A DNA stretch of 47,850 nucleotides from Bacteroidales bacterium. GTDB taxonomy: Bacteria > Bacteroidota > Bacteroidia > Bacteroidales > F082. The notes beneath the pieces are model-generated. The model worked only from the letters and a program-made list of their open reading frames with translations, did no database searches and was not told where the DNA came from. The stretch covers positions 1 to 47,850 of the forward strand of contig JAKSNA010000022.1 of assembly GCA_024400295.1 (NCBI GenBank), given 5' to 3'. A program made the position numbers and the translations under genes. Positions 27,756 through 36,445 of the stretch are shown here, in pieces. Positions within the stretch are counted from its first letter, which is position 1, and each line of letters begins with the position of its first letter.

Positions 27756-28541
27756 TTAAAACTTATAACCTACCGTAATCTGTACCGAGCTTGTTTTTGA
27801 CTTGACATCTGAATATGTATAATTTATGGTTTTTGTGTCGGACAGATATGCTGTTTTTGCAGACAGGATGTCATTAAGTCCGTAGCAATATCTGGCTCCG
27901 ATGATGATATGGCTCCCGATGCAGCCCGTGACACCGCCGACTAATGAGACGTTGAATGGCTTGAAGTCTGTGCCGGAGACATAATACACACTGCCAGGGA
28001 TTATAGACCTGTGGGTTTCTTTGACGGCTCTCAGGCACAAACTCGGCTGCACACCAAGGTCAATGCTTAAATGGTCTTTGAAAAGGTGAAATTTGAGAAG
28101 TACCGCAGCACTGACATTGCTGAGTTTCATTGTCGATTTGTAATCGTACGCGGTCATGCCTTCACCGTCGCTTTCTTCTCTTTCAACACGGCCGTTCATC
28201 TTGTATCCGTATTGGTTGTACATCAGTTCAAACTGAAGCCCGAACAGTTTAGTCGCCTGATATTCATAGAATCCGCCAATCATGAATGACGTCATGGCGC
28301 TTATCTTCGCATCTTTCACGTCAAGGTATTGCGCCGATTTGACATTGACGATGGTTGTATCCGAAAGATGAATCACCTCGCTTTTCACATCGACCTCGCT
28401 GTCATCATAGAAAAAACTCTTGTCGAGGCTCATCCAGTTGATGCCGCAGCCGAGATAAAACCCGTAGTTGGTCTTCTCCTGCGCGCCGGCGTTGCATGCA
28501 AAGGCGAGCAACAGCCCGATAAATAATACCGTTTTCTTCAT
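27756..28541 (-). CDS. Outer-membrane beta-barrel protein
   Basis: Exported protein of 261 residues. The signal peptide MKKTVLFIGLLLAFACNAGA is followed by QEKTNYGFYLGCGINW and by alternating hydrophobic strands ending in VQITVGYKF, the C-terminal Phe expected of BAM substrates. It resembles the PorT/OmpA-like small barrels common in Bacteroidota; the specific role is unknown. A longer frame reaching 28679 crosses the promoter region and hides the signal peptide, so the ATG at 28541 is preferred. Probably in an operon with the exosortase-like gene. Confidence 0.82.
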   Translation of the reverse strand: MKKTVLFIGLLLAFACNAGAQEKTNYGFYLGCGINWMSLDKSFFYDDSEVDVKSEVIHLSDTTIVNVKSAQYLDVKDAKISAMTSFMIGGFYEYQATKLFGLQFELMYNQYGYKMNGRVEREESDGEGMTAYDYKSTMKLSNVSAAVLLKFHLFKDHLSIDLGVQPSLCLRAVKETHRSIIPGSVYYVSGTDFKPFNVSLVGGVTGCIGSHIIIGARYCYGLNDILSAKTAYLSDTKTINYTYSDVKSKTSSVQITVGYKF

Positions 28542-28561
28542 TTTCAAAAATAATTTGGCTG

Positions 28562-28569
28562 CAAAGGTA
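28562..28569 (-). promoter_or_regulatory. -7 element for the OMP/exosortase-like pair
   Basis: Minus strand reads TACCTTTG (TAnnTTTG), 20 bases upstream of the outer-membrane protein ATG. Confidence 0.55.
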
Positions 28570-28589
28570 AGCAAAAAAAAGAAAAGTAT

Positions 28590-28597
28590 TATCTTTG
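28590..28597 (+). promoter_or_regulatory. -7 element for the omega-amidase gene
   Basis: TATCTTTG (TAnnTTTG), 23 bases upstream of the ATG at 28621; divergent to the element at 28562. Confidence 0.55.
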
Positions 28598-28620
28598 TGA
28601 GATTTTTTAAAACATTTTTT

Positions 28621-29412
28621 ATGAATTTGAGAATCACTTGCGTCCAAAGTAATGTGTTGGCTAAAGACGTGGCCGGCAATATGCGTCATTATGAGGAATT
28701 GCTTGAAAATGTGAAAGATACTGATATTGTTATACTTCCGGAGACTTTCACCACCGGCTTTCCCGCCGACCCGAATGTTTTTGCCGAAGATTTGGATGGC
28801 GGCTCGCCGACTTTGGAGTGGATGCACGCGATGGCGGCGAAGAAAGACGTGATGTTCTGCGGATCGTTTCTGACGAAAAAAGAAGGCGGATTCTATAATT
28901 CTTTCGTGTGGATGAAACCAGACGGGGAATATTATGTTTATAACAAGCGTCACGCCTTCACGATGGGAGGTGAGCTCGGGATTGACGGCGGCTCTGAAAA
29001 CATCACGGTTGAGTATAAAGGCTGGCGCATCAGGCCGTTTGTGTGCTACGACCTGCGTTTTCCGGTGTGGAGCCGCAACACGTTCAAGGACGGTTGTTTT
29101 GAATACGACCTCGCGGTATATACCGCCGAATGGCCGGAGAAGAAATCAAACCTGTGGATGACGCTCATTGCCGCGAGAGCCATTGAAAACCAGGCGTTTG
29201 TCGTCGGCGTGAACCGTGTGGGCATCGACGGAAACAACATCTCGTACAGCGGCGACAGCATGATAGCCAACGCGAAAGGCCGCGTCGAGGCGAAGGCCGC
29301 AGAAGGCGAATGTGTCTTCACAACGGAACTGAAAAAAGAAGACCTCGACGCCTTCAGGAGTTATTTCACGGTGGCGAAGGATTGGGATGGGTTTCGAGTT
29401 GTTAGTCTTTAG
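28621..29412 (+). CDS. Nitrilase-superfamily omega-amidase (YafV-like)
   Basis: Cytoplasmic hydrolase of 263 residues. The Glu-Lys-Cys triad is clear: Glu41 in VILPETFTTGF, Lys109 in YVYNKRHAFTMGG and Cys142 in VCYDLRFPVW. This is the YafV/Nit2-like omega-amidase branch, which hydrolyses alpha-ketoglutaramate and alpha-ketosuccinamate as metabolite repair. A longer frame from 28468 runs through the promoter; the ATG at 28621 fits the family start MNLRITCVQSN. It is followed by a short repeat-rich gap and trkA. Confidence 0.92.
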   Translation: MNLRITCVQSNVLAKDVAGNMRHYEELLENVKDTDIVILPETFTTGFPADPNVFAEDLDGGSPTLEWMHAMAAKKDVMFCGSFLTKKEGGFYNSFVWMKPDGEYYVYNKRHAFTMGGELGIDGGSENITVEYKGWRIRPFVCYDLRFPVWSRNTFKDGCFEYDLAVYTAEWPEKKSNLWMTLIAARAIENQAFVVGVNRVGIDGNNISYSGDSMIANAKGRVEAKAAEGECVFTTELKKEDLDAFRSYFTVAKDWDGFRVVSL

Positions 29413-29454
29413 TCGTTAGTTGTTAGTTTTTTATGTTTAGGAAATTAGGGAAAT

Positions 29455-30795
29455 ATGGATATAATAATTGCTGGTGACGGTGAGGTGGGGATGCATCTTG
29501 CCGAAGCTTTCGAACGCGGAGACCACAACATCACGATTGTTGACCCGCATGAGGAGTTGCTGAAGAAGATGGAGTCGCACAACGACATCCTGACGATTGC
29601 CGGTGACTCCACGTCGATAAGCACGTTGCAGAAGGCCAATGTGAAAAGAGCCGACCTTGTCATCGCGGTGCTTCATGATGAGCATATCAACCTGCTCACC
29701 GGTATCTTGGCGAAGAAACTCGGGGCGAAACGTGTCATAGTGCGTGTCAACACCGTCGAGAACCTCAAGGCGGAGTCGTGGCGTATCTATCAGGACCTCG
29801 GCATCGACGGCATCGTGTCGCCGGAAGACATCGCCGCGCAGGAGGTCATCACGCTGCTTAAACAGACCGCCGCGACAGAGGCGCACGACTTCGCCGGCGG
29901 CAAGCTCGAGATGTACATGATGAAGATCGAGGAGAAAGGCGTCATCGTGAACAAGAGCCTCGATGAGATCCGTGAACGCTACAAACACCTCGACTTCCGT
30001 CCCGTGGCGGTGCATCGCCGTCAGACGACGTTCATACCGCACGGAAGCGACGTGTTCAAAGTAGGAGACATGGTGTATATAATCTGCAAGCCATACGCCA
30101 TCAAAGACCTGATGGCACTCAGCGGCAAGCAGAAGTTCAGCATCCACAACGTGATGATCGTAGGCGGCGGCCGTGTGGGACGTATCGCTGCGAAACGCCT
30201 TGAGAAAGAGATGGACCTCAAGATCATTGAAAGCGACCCGCGACGCTGCACCGAGCTGACCAACCTGCTCTCCGACACCATCGTCGTCAATGCCGACGCA
30301 CGGAGCGTCGATACACTCGAAGAGGAAGGCATCAAGAGCGTCGATGCGTTCATCGCCGTGACCGACAACACAGAGACGAACATCCTGACATGTCTGCAGG
30401 CCAAGGCCTACGGCGTGAAGAAGACAATAGCCCTCGTCGAGAACATCGACTATATCGACATCTCACAGAACATCGGCATCGACACGATCATCAACAAGAA
30501 ACTCATCGCGGCGAGCTACATGGTGCGCTACACGCTCGGCGAGAATGTCTCTAACCTCAAGTGCCTCAACGGCATCGACGCCGATGTCATGGAGTTCATC
30601 GTGCCTGACGGCTGCGCCGCGACGATGCGGCCTATCAACAAGCTCAACTTGCCCGACGGCGCCATCATCGGAGGCATCATCCGCGGCGAGGTCAGCTACA
30701 TAGCAAACGGCGAGTTCCAGATTGAGGCCGAAGACCGTGTCGTGGTGCTGTCGCTGCCTGATGCCGTAAAAGAAATCGAACGACTGTTCAAATGA
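29455..30795 (+). CDS. trkA: Trk potassium uptake regulatory subunit TrkA
   Basis: Peripheral cytoplasmic subunit of 446 residues made of two RCK units. The first Rossmann loop is IIAGDGEVGMHLAEAF and the second IVGGGRVGRIAAKRLE (about residue 235), each followed by a TrkA_C part (YIICKPYAIKDLM and VVLSLPDAVKEIERL at the ends). It gates the TrkH potassium channel in response to NAD(H)/nucleotides; no trkH is in this window. The 42-base gap in front contains short TTAGT repeats. Confidence 0.94.
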   Translation: MDIIIAGDGEVGMHLAEAFERGDHNITIVDPHEELLKKMESHNDILTIAGDSTSISTLQKANVKRADLVIAVLHDEHINLLTGILAKKLGAKRVIVRVNTVENLKAESWRIYQDLGIDGIVSPEDIAAQEVITLLKQTAATEAHDFAGGKLEMYMMKIEEKGVIVNKSLDEIRERYKHLDFRPVAVHRRQTTFIPHGSDVFKVGDMVYIICKPYAIKDLMALSGKQKFSIHNVMIVGGGRVGRIAAKRLEKEMDLKIIESDPRRCTELTNLLSDTIVVNADARSVDTLEEEGIKSVDAFIAVTDNTETNILTCLQAKAYGVKKTIALVENIDYIDISQNIGIDTIINKKLIAASYMVRYTLGENVSNLKCLNGIDADVMEFIVPDGCAATMRPINKLNLPDGAIIGGIIRGEVSYIANGEFQIEAEDRVVVLSLPDAVKEIERLFK

Positions 30796-30823
30796 TTTGA
30801 TTTGCAAAAAAAAATGAAGAATA

Positions 30824-31585
30824 ATGGATAAGATCTCGGCAACGATAATAACTCATAATGAAGAACTTAACATCCGCAGATGCCTTGAGTCGATAAAAGA
30901 CGTGGTGGATGAGGTGATTGTCGTTGACGACTTCTCAACAGATGACACCGAGTTGATTTGCAAGGAGTTCGGAGTGCGTTTCGTCAGGCAGGAGTGGCTC
31001 GGCTACACCGACCAGAAAAACCTCGCGATAAGCCTCGCCGCCAACGACTGGATCCTTTCAATTGATGCCGATGAGCAGCTTTCTGAAGAGCTGAAATCGT
31101 CGATACTCAAGTTGAAAAAAGAAGAAACGCCGATAAACAAAGTGTTCAGCGTCAAGATTTTGCCAAACTATTGCGGTCATTGGATCCGCCATTGCGGATG
31201 GTACCCTTGTCCGAAAAGACGCCTCTGGAACCGTAAGGCGGGTGTCTGGTTCGGCTTGATTCATGAATATGTGAAATTCAATCAGGAAATTGATAATCAG
31301 ATGCTTGAAGGTGATCTGAACCATTATTCATATCACACGATAAGTCAGCATGTGATGAAAACCGACAGATATTCGAGCCTGTCGGCGCAGAAGGCTTTCG
31401 AGGCGGGGAAGCGTTGCCGCAGCGGACTGCGCATCTATTTCAAGACCGGCTGGACGTTCTTCAACGACTACATCCTCAAGGCCGGCTTCCTCGACGGGTT
31501 TTACGGCTTCGTGGTGTGTAAGATGAATGCGTATGGTACATTCTTGAAATACAGTAAGTTACATGAATTGTCACTAAAAAAATAA
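30824..31585 (+). CDS. WaaE/KdtX-type family 2 glycosyltransferase
   Basis: GT2 enzyme of 253 residues. The start ISATIITHNEELNIRRCLES, VIVVDDFSTDDTE, LGYTDQKNLAISLA and SIDADEQL match the WaaE-like group, which adds a hexose to the lipopolysaccharide inner core. The C-terminal part (DYILKAGFLDGFYGFVVCKM) is also typical of that group. It probably decorates the lipid A core, together with the acyltransferase four bases downstream. Acceptor and sugar are inferred from family only. Confidence 0.87.
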   Translation: MDKISATIITHNEELNIRRCLESIKDVVDEVIVVDDFSTDDTELICKEFGVRFVRQEWLGYTDQKNLAISLAANDWILSIDADEQLSEELKSSILKLKKEETPINKVFSVKILPNYCGHWIRHCGWYPCPKRRLWNRKAGVWFGLIHEYVKFNQEIDNQMLEGDLNHYSYHTISQHVMKTDRYSSLSAQKAFEAGKRCRSGLRIYFKTGWTFFNDYILKAGFLDGFYGFVVCKMNAYGTFLKYSKLHELSLKK

Positions 31586-31589
31586 TGTC

Positions 31590-32249
31590 ATGTTGTTTAA
31601 GTATATAGTCAGTCTGCCGAAGAGCATCTATCTCAATTTCAGGAAACTGCCGCTGAGACAGGCTGTCATGCTTCCAATTTTGATATACAGAACGAAATTA
31701 AGACATATTTCAGGAGACATCGTGATTGATTCTGATAAAATGAAAATCGGTCTGGTGAAAATTGGTTTTGGCGAAACGCAAACAACTGATATTCATAGAG
31801 AAAGGACTGTCATCGACATCAGAGGGAAAGTCGTTTTCAGGGGCGGCTGCAAATTCGGGACCGGAAGTAGAATAAGCGTTGATGAAGACGCAAGCGCTGA
31901 GTTTGGCAGCAACTTTAACGCCACAGCCCAGCTGAAACTGATTTGCAAGAAATCAATGACATTCGGGAAAGACAACCTCCTCTCTTGGAACTGTCTTCTG
32001 ATGGACTCCGACCAACATCATATTTTCGATAAGGAAAATGGCGAGAAAATCAATGATGACAGGCCGATAAAAATTGGCGACAATGTGTGGATCGGCTGTG
32101 ACACAACGATTTTGAAAGGAACGGAAATAACTGATAATGTGATTGTTGGAGCTGAATCTGTTGTGATTGGGAAACACAATGAGAGTTTTGTTGCAATAGC
32201 CGGTAATCCGGCGAAAATTGTGAAAAGAAACATCACTTGGACTGAATAA
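31590..32249 (+). CDS. Hexapeptide-repeat acyltransferase
   Basis: Left-handed beta-helix transferase of 219 residues. The N-terminal 45 residues are basic and amphipathic. The helix coils follow (VVFRGGCKFGTGSRISV, ASAEFGSNFN, MTFGKDNLLSWNCLL, PIKIGDNVWIGCDTTIL, NVIVGAESVVIG), with the closing AIAGNPAKIVKR. The HH pair in DSDQHHIFD is near the expected active site. It presumably acetylates the glycan made with the WaaE-like transferase. The short distance to pgk (29 bp) may mean read-through. Confidence 0.8.
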   Translation: MLFKYIVSLPKSIYLNFRKLPLRQAVMLPILIYRTKLRHISGDIVIDSDKMKIGLVKIGFGETQTTDIHRERTVIDIRGKVVFRGGCKFGTGSRISVDEDASAEFGSNFNATAQLKLICKKSMTFGKDNLLSWNCLLMDSDQHHIFDKENGEKINDDRPIKIGDNVWIGCDTTILKGTEITDNVIVGAESVVIGKHNESFVAIAGNPAKIVKRNITWTE

Positions 32250-32278
32250 CAATTATATAACATCAAAAACATTAAATT

Positions 32279-33529
32279 ATGGTAAACATCGATCAAGTCA
32301 ATTTCAATGGCAAGCGCGTCGTGGTACGCGTGGATTTCAACGTCCCGTTGGACGAAAACTTCAACATCACAGACGACACACGTATGCGTGCGGCGATGCC
32401 GACATTGCGTAAGGTGTTGGACGACAACGGAATGCTCATCATCATGTCGCATCTCGGCCGTCCGAAGAAAAACCCTGACCCGAAGAACTCCCTCAAACCG
32501 ATCGTGAAACATCTTGAGGAACTCATTGGCAAGCCGGTCATCTTCGCCGACGACTGCATGAAAGCCGCCGACGCGATTGCGGCGATGAAGCCGGGTGAGG
32601 TGATGCTTCTCGAAAACCTCCGTTTCTACGCCGAGGAAGAAGGCAAGCCGCGCGGAATAGAGAAGGAGGAGCCGGGCTACGACGAGGCCAAGAAAGCCGT
32701 CAAGGCTTCACAGAAAGAGTTCACCAAGACTCTCGCCTCGTACGGCGAATACTACATCAACGACGCGTTCGGCACGGCACACCGCGCACACGCCTCCACA
32801 GCACTCATCGCCGACTACTTCGACGCCGAGCACAAGATGTACGGCTACCTCATGGGCAAGGAAGTGGCCGCCGTTGACAAGGTCATGAAAGACATCAAAC
32901 GCCCGTTCACGGCCATCATGGGCGGCTCGAAGGTCTCAACGAAGATCGACATCATAGAGAACCTGCTCACCAAAGTCGATAACCTCATCATCGGCGGCGG
33001 CATGACATACACCTTCATGAAAGCCCTCGGCGGAAAGATCGGCAACTCGATATGCGAAGACGACAAGCTCGACCTCGCACTCGACATCATCGCGAAGGCC
33101 AAGGAGAAAGGCGTGAAACTCGTGCTTTCAGTCCAGACACTCGCCGGCAACAAATTCGGCGAAGACTCTGACGTGAAGATCGTTGACCCGATGGACATCC
33201 CTGACGGATGGGAAGGCATGGACATCGGACCGAAGACCGGCGAGCTGTTCGCGGAGGTCATCAAAGGCTCCAAGACGATATTGTGGAACGGCCCCGTCGG
33301 CGTGTTCGAGTTCGAGAAATTCACCGGCGGCTCAAGGGCTGTGGCCAACGCCATCGTGGAGGCGACCAAAGCCGGCGCGTTCTCGCTCATCGGCGGCGGC
33401 GACTCCGTGGCGTGCATCAACAAGTTCGGCCTCGCCGACAAGGTGTCGTACGTCTCGACGGGCGGCGGAGCACTGCTCGAAGCCATCGAAGGCAAGGAAC
33501 TGCCAGGCATCGCGGCGATAAAGAAATAA
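32279..33529 (+). CDS. pgk: Phosphoglycerate kinase
   Basis: Glycolytic enzyme of 416 residues converting 1,3-bisphosphoglycerate and ADP to 3-phosphoglycerate and ATP. Family landmarks are [20 protein letters not shown] (residues 15-34), [21 protein letters not shown], the hinge and nucleotide part [16 protein letters not shown], and [13 protein letters not shown] near the end. Codons are strongly biased, as for a highly expressed gene. A strong terminator follows at 33631. Confidence 0.97.
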   Translation: MVNIDQVNFNGKRVVVRVDFNVPLDENFNITDDTRMRAAMPTLRKVLDDNGMLIIMSHLGRPKKNPDPKNSLKPIVKHLEELIGKPVIFADDCMKAADAIAAMKPGEVMLLENLRFYAEEEGKPRGIEKEEPGYDEAKKAVKASQKEFTKTLASYGEYYINDAFGTAHRAHASTALIADYFDAEHKMYGYLMGKEVAAVDKVMKDIKRPFTAIMGGSKVSTKIDIIENLLTKVDNLIIGGGMTYTFMKALGGKIGNSICEDDKLDLALDIIAKAKEKGVKLVLSVQTLAGNKFGEDSDVKIVDPMDIPDGWEGMDIGPKTGELFAEVIKGSKTILWNGPVGVFEFEKFTGGSRAVANAIVEATKAGAFSLIGGGDSVACINKFGLADKVSYVSTGGGALLEAIEGKELPGIAAIKK

Positions 33530-33630
33530 GTTAAGAGAGTAGAGAGGAGAGTTAAGAGAGGAAAGGGATAAATGATTTGTAAGACACTGAAAGTTTCAGT
33601 GGAAATGTGAATCAAGTTATTCCAATTATT

Positions 33631-33671
33631 AAGATGCACCGAGACTTGTGGTTTTGGTGCATCTTTTTTTT
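33631..33671 (+). terminator. Terminator behind pgk
   Basis: Perfect 10-base stem AAGATGCACC (33631-33640) / GGTGCATCTT (33656-33665), 15-base loop, then a run of T. It separates the housekeeping region from the accessory region. Confidence 0.92.
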
Positions 33672-33681
33672 ATAATTTTTC

Positions 33682-33712
33682 TTGACATTTAAAAAATCTA
33701 TTCTTAACTTTG
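33682..33712 (+). promoter_or_regulatory. Promoter of the secreted-protein/RHS operon
   Basis: TTG at 33682-33684 and TAACTTTG at 33705-33712 with a 20-base spacer fit the TTTG/TAnnTTTG promoter. It is the only clear promoter between the pgk terminator and the lipoprotein gene at 33970, giving a leader of about 250 bases, most of which has no recognised function. Confidence 0.6.
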
Positions 33713-33733
33713 GCCTTTCAAAACCGAGATGCC

Positions 33734-33874
33734 ATGACGGAAATTGATTTGTCATACAGCGTGTTGATTATCAATAATTTACAGTGGAGGGGGATAAAAC
33801 CACGCCGCTCCGTTGTTCGCTACGGCATCTTCCGGCTCGGCAGGAACCGGTTCATCAAACGGCAGGGTGTCTGA
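33734..33874 (+). CDS. Possible 46-residue leader ORF, doubtful
   Basis: An ATG about 15 bases behind the expected transcription start opens a frame of 46 codons (MTEIDLSYSVLIINNLQWRG followed by a basic, Arg-rich tail). No relative is recognised. It is the only frame in the 440-base gap 33530-33969 that starts next to the promoter. It may equally be chance in a long leader. Confidence 0.2.
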   Translation: MTEIDLSYSVLIINNLQWRGIKPRRSVVRYGIFRLGRNRFIKRQGV

Positions 33875-33969
33875 AAGTAAAGTCGCCCGAAAAAATTCCA
33901 AAAATCACATATATAATAAAGGTGTCGGATCAGGCACGAGTAATTAAATAATTAAAAATTTTAACAATC

Positions 33970-34977
33970 ATGAGAAAAAATATAATTATCGCACTCGCCG
34001 CTTTGATGACGGTGGCTGTGTCATGCAGAAAGACCAGCATAGAAAAGACAGACAACGGGAGCGCGAATCCTATTGTGCAGACCGACAACAATTCGGTGAC
34101 GAAACTGCTGAAGTTCAAGAAGCAGGTTGAGTATTACAAAGCCAACCCAAATGTAAGGGACGGCGAGACCATGACGGTGGAGGAAGCAGTCTGGAACCTC
34201 GAGAACCTTTTCAATGTCACATACACATTCCCTGAATACGGCTATTCAGAACTCGTGACGCAGGAGTTCAGCCTCGACATTACCTCCGACAACGGCCTTG
34301 TGCTGTGCAGTGATGTCGCGGCACTCTACGAGGAAATGAAGAACGAGTCGCGGGAGCTCTACGCCAACGACGGCTTCACCGAGAACAAAGGCTTCCTCAC
34401 ACTCCACGCCGAAATGGACAACACCCGTGGCGGCGAGACGGTGAAGGTGAAGATAACGACCGGTGAAAGAACGAATTATAACCTGCCATCCGAGCCGCGT
34501 CCAGAAGGACCGATATCCAAATGCTGGAAATACAAAAAATATCTTGGAGACTGTGACGGGAACGATACGTGGACTGGCGGTGACGAACAACTGCAATTAG
34601 CTTTGGAAGATTACAACAACTCGCTTCAACCTCAAGCCCAGAATGGATACAGATATGTATATATCAACAGGGAGGTGAAATCCTTTGATGCCACTACTTA
34701 TCCGAATATGAATTTGTTCTACCGTGAGGATGTCACAGACGAATGCATAGGCGTGCATGAGATGAACGAATGCTATTTCGGTGAGATATATGTCATCTTC
34801 AAACATATACCACAACAGTACGGCTATGGCGAGGATTTCTGTGTGACGAACATATGCATTAAAGGTCTTGATAAGCGCACTTATATCTGTCATTGGAATG
34901 ATATTGAATATGGTGAGCGGCAGGCTGTCAGCCTGAATGAATTCGGGGAATCAATCGACATCATGAATGAGATATGA
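33970..34977 (+). CDS. Hypothetical lipoprotein
   Basis: Protein of 335 residues with a lipoprotein signal peptide: MRKNIIIALAALMTVAVS followed by Cys19 (lipobox AVSC) and RKTSIEKT. It is therefore an envelope lipoprotein, probably outer-membrane. The middle (TVEEAVWNLENLFNVTYTFP) and the C-terminal part, with several Cys (ISKCWKYKKYLGDCDGND, ECIGVHEMNECYFGE), match no family I recognise. It overlaps the next gene by four bases (ATGA) and is the first gene of a run of exported proteins ending in the large RHS protein, so it may help to anchor or export them. Confidence 0.8.
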   Translation: MRKNIIIALAALMTVAVSCRKTSIEKTDNGSANPIVQTDNNSVTKLLKFKKQVEYYKANPNVRDGETMTVEEAVWNLENLFNVTYTFPEYGYSELVTQEFSLDITSDNGLVLCSDVAALYEEMKNESRELYANDGFTENKGFLTLHAEMDNTRGGETVKVKITTGERTNYNLPSEPRPEGPISKCWKYKKYLGDCDGNDTWTGGDEQLQLALEDYNNSLQPQAQNGYRYVYINREVKSFDATTYPNMNLFYREDVTDECIGVHEMNECYFGEIYVIFKHIPQQYGYGEDFCVTNICIKGLDKRTYICHWNDIEYGERQAVSLNEFGESIDIMNEI

Positions 34978-36434
34978 AAAGACTGATTACTCTAATAACA
35001 CTGTCTTTCCTGTTCCTGGGCTTGTCAGCTCAGGAATGGGAGGTTGTGTTCGATGATGTTGACAACTCACTTTTCCTGAATGATGTATGCAAGATTGACG
35101 ATGATTTCTGTCTGTTTGTCGGTGCCCGTGGTGTCAAAGACTCTGAAGCCGATGCTTTTGTAATCAAAATGTCATCGGACGGAGAATATGAGACACGCGT
35201 TCTTGATGTCGAGGACTCATATTCGAAACTGATGACGGTGATACAACTTGATGATGGTGATTTGTTCATTACAGGATGGCTCAAAAACTTCCGGACAGAT
35301 TCAACATACGTCTGGAACATCGTCATGGATGAGAAGATGAACATCATAAGGGAGAAGAAGCATCCCGCAGATGACATGTTAAGTGATGTTTCTGATGGGC
35401 GTTGCGTGAAGAGAAGCAACGGGAATGTTGTATTCACCTGTGTCTCGAAATACATGATGCAGAATGCAAAGTATCCAGGGTGCTACATTGTTGAATACGA
35501 CCCCGACTGCAATATGGTTAAAAGCAACCTGTTCAACGACTACAACGGCTATTTTGCGCTTTATTACAGACCGTACAGTATATTCGAAATGCCAGGAAGC
35601 GATGAAATAATTGTGCTTTGTACTGGTCTAAGTGGCTGTAAGTCTATGATATATTTCGACTCTGACTTTTCATTTGTGAAAGACGTGTGTTTTCTGACGG
35701 AGCCAAGTGTTTCCCCTCCGGAAGGATATGGCATCTTTGTAGATGATGTCAACATTAAATTGTGGTTGTCGGCTTTATGGTGGGATGATTCAAAATATCA
35801 CAAGGGTGGTGCAGTTGTCGGCAACTACAACATACAGACGGAAGTCATGTCAATACAGACCGAACTGACGTCAGACAATCCGCATGACACAGTTTATTAC
35901 GCCAATGGTCTTAATGGCATTGCAAAAACAACCGACGGCAAATTGCTGTGTTATGGTTCCGAAGATGGTGGCTATGTGTTTACTCCGCGTCTGTTCGTGT
36001 TTGACGATAATGAAAATTTCATATACAGCATTTTTTTTGAAGACTATCAAGAGTTTTTTGCCGGACTAATGCTTCCCACTGCAGATGGAGGATGTCTGCT
36101 TCACATGTCCAAAAGAACCCGTTACGGCTGGACAAACCTAATCAAGAAAATTAGCAGGGAGACATTGTCTGCGGACGAGCACACTTCGGAGGAGTACATG
36201 ACGGCAGTCTATCCCAATCCAGTTGGCGACCACATTTATCTACAACTCAACGACGATGGTGTTTGCCATCAAATTACTGTTTGCGACATTTTCGGCATGA
36301 CAGTCAGTGTCACAGACGACGTGTCTGGAAGATGCAATCCGATTTACGTTGGCAATCTGAATCCCGGGGTGTATTTTTACCAGGTGACAAAAGAAAATCA
36401 AATAATCAAAACAGGAAAATTCGTTAAAATTTAA
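34974..36434 (+). CDS. T9SS-exported protein with type A sorting domain
   Basis: Protein of 486 residues. It begins with signal peptide MKRLITLITLSFLFLGLSA and ends with a T9SS type A C-terminal domain: VYPNPVGDHIYLQL (about 409-422), VCDIFGM, and LNPGVYFYQVTK with the Lys-rich end IIKTGKFVKI. The central 370 residues contain repeated beta-strand units with DDGDLFITGWLK and DGKLLCYGSEDGGY, suggestive of a beta-propeller. It would be carried over the outer membrane by the T9SS and attached to the surface. The start overlaps the lipoprotein stop (ATGA). Confidence 0.85.
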   Translation: MKRLITLITLSFLFLGLSAQEWEVVFDDVDNSLFLNDVCKIDDDFCLFVGARGVKDSEADAFVIKMSSDGEYETRVLDVEDSYSKLMTVIQLDDGDLFITGWLKNFRTDSTYVWNIVMDEKMNIIREKKHPADDMLSDVSDGRCVKRSNGNVVFTCVSKYMMQNAKYPGCYIVEYDPDCNMVKSNLFNDYNGYFALYYRPYSIFEMPGSDEIIVLCTGLSGCKSMIYFDSDFSFVKDVCFLTEPSVSPPEGYGIFVDDVNIKLWLSALWWDDSKYHKGGAVVGNYNIQTEVMSIQTELTSDNPHDTVYYANGLNGIAKTTDGKLLCYGSEDGGYVFTPRLFVFDDNENFIYSIFFEDYQEFFAGLMLPTADGGCLLHMSKRTRYGWTNLIKKISRETLSADEHTSEEYMTAVYPNPVGDHIYLQLNDDGVCHQITVCDIFGMTVSVTDDVSGRCNPIYVGNLNPGVYFYQVTKENQIIKTGKFVKI

Positions 36435-36445
36435 AAAGAAAAACC

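Noticed and set aside
28545..28552. TATTTTTG on the minus strand directly before the outer-membrane protein ATG
   Set aside because: Only three bases from the start codon; the element at 28562-28569 is better placed.
32845..33639. 264-residue minus-strand frame opposite pgk
   Set aside because: Ser/Pro/Thr-rich shadow of a highly biased pgk gene.
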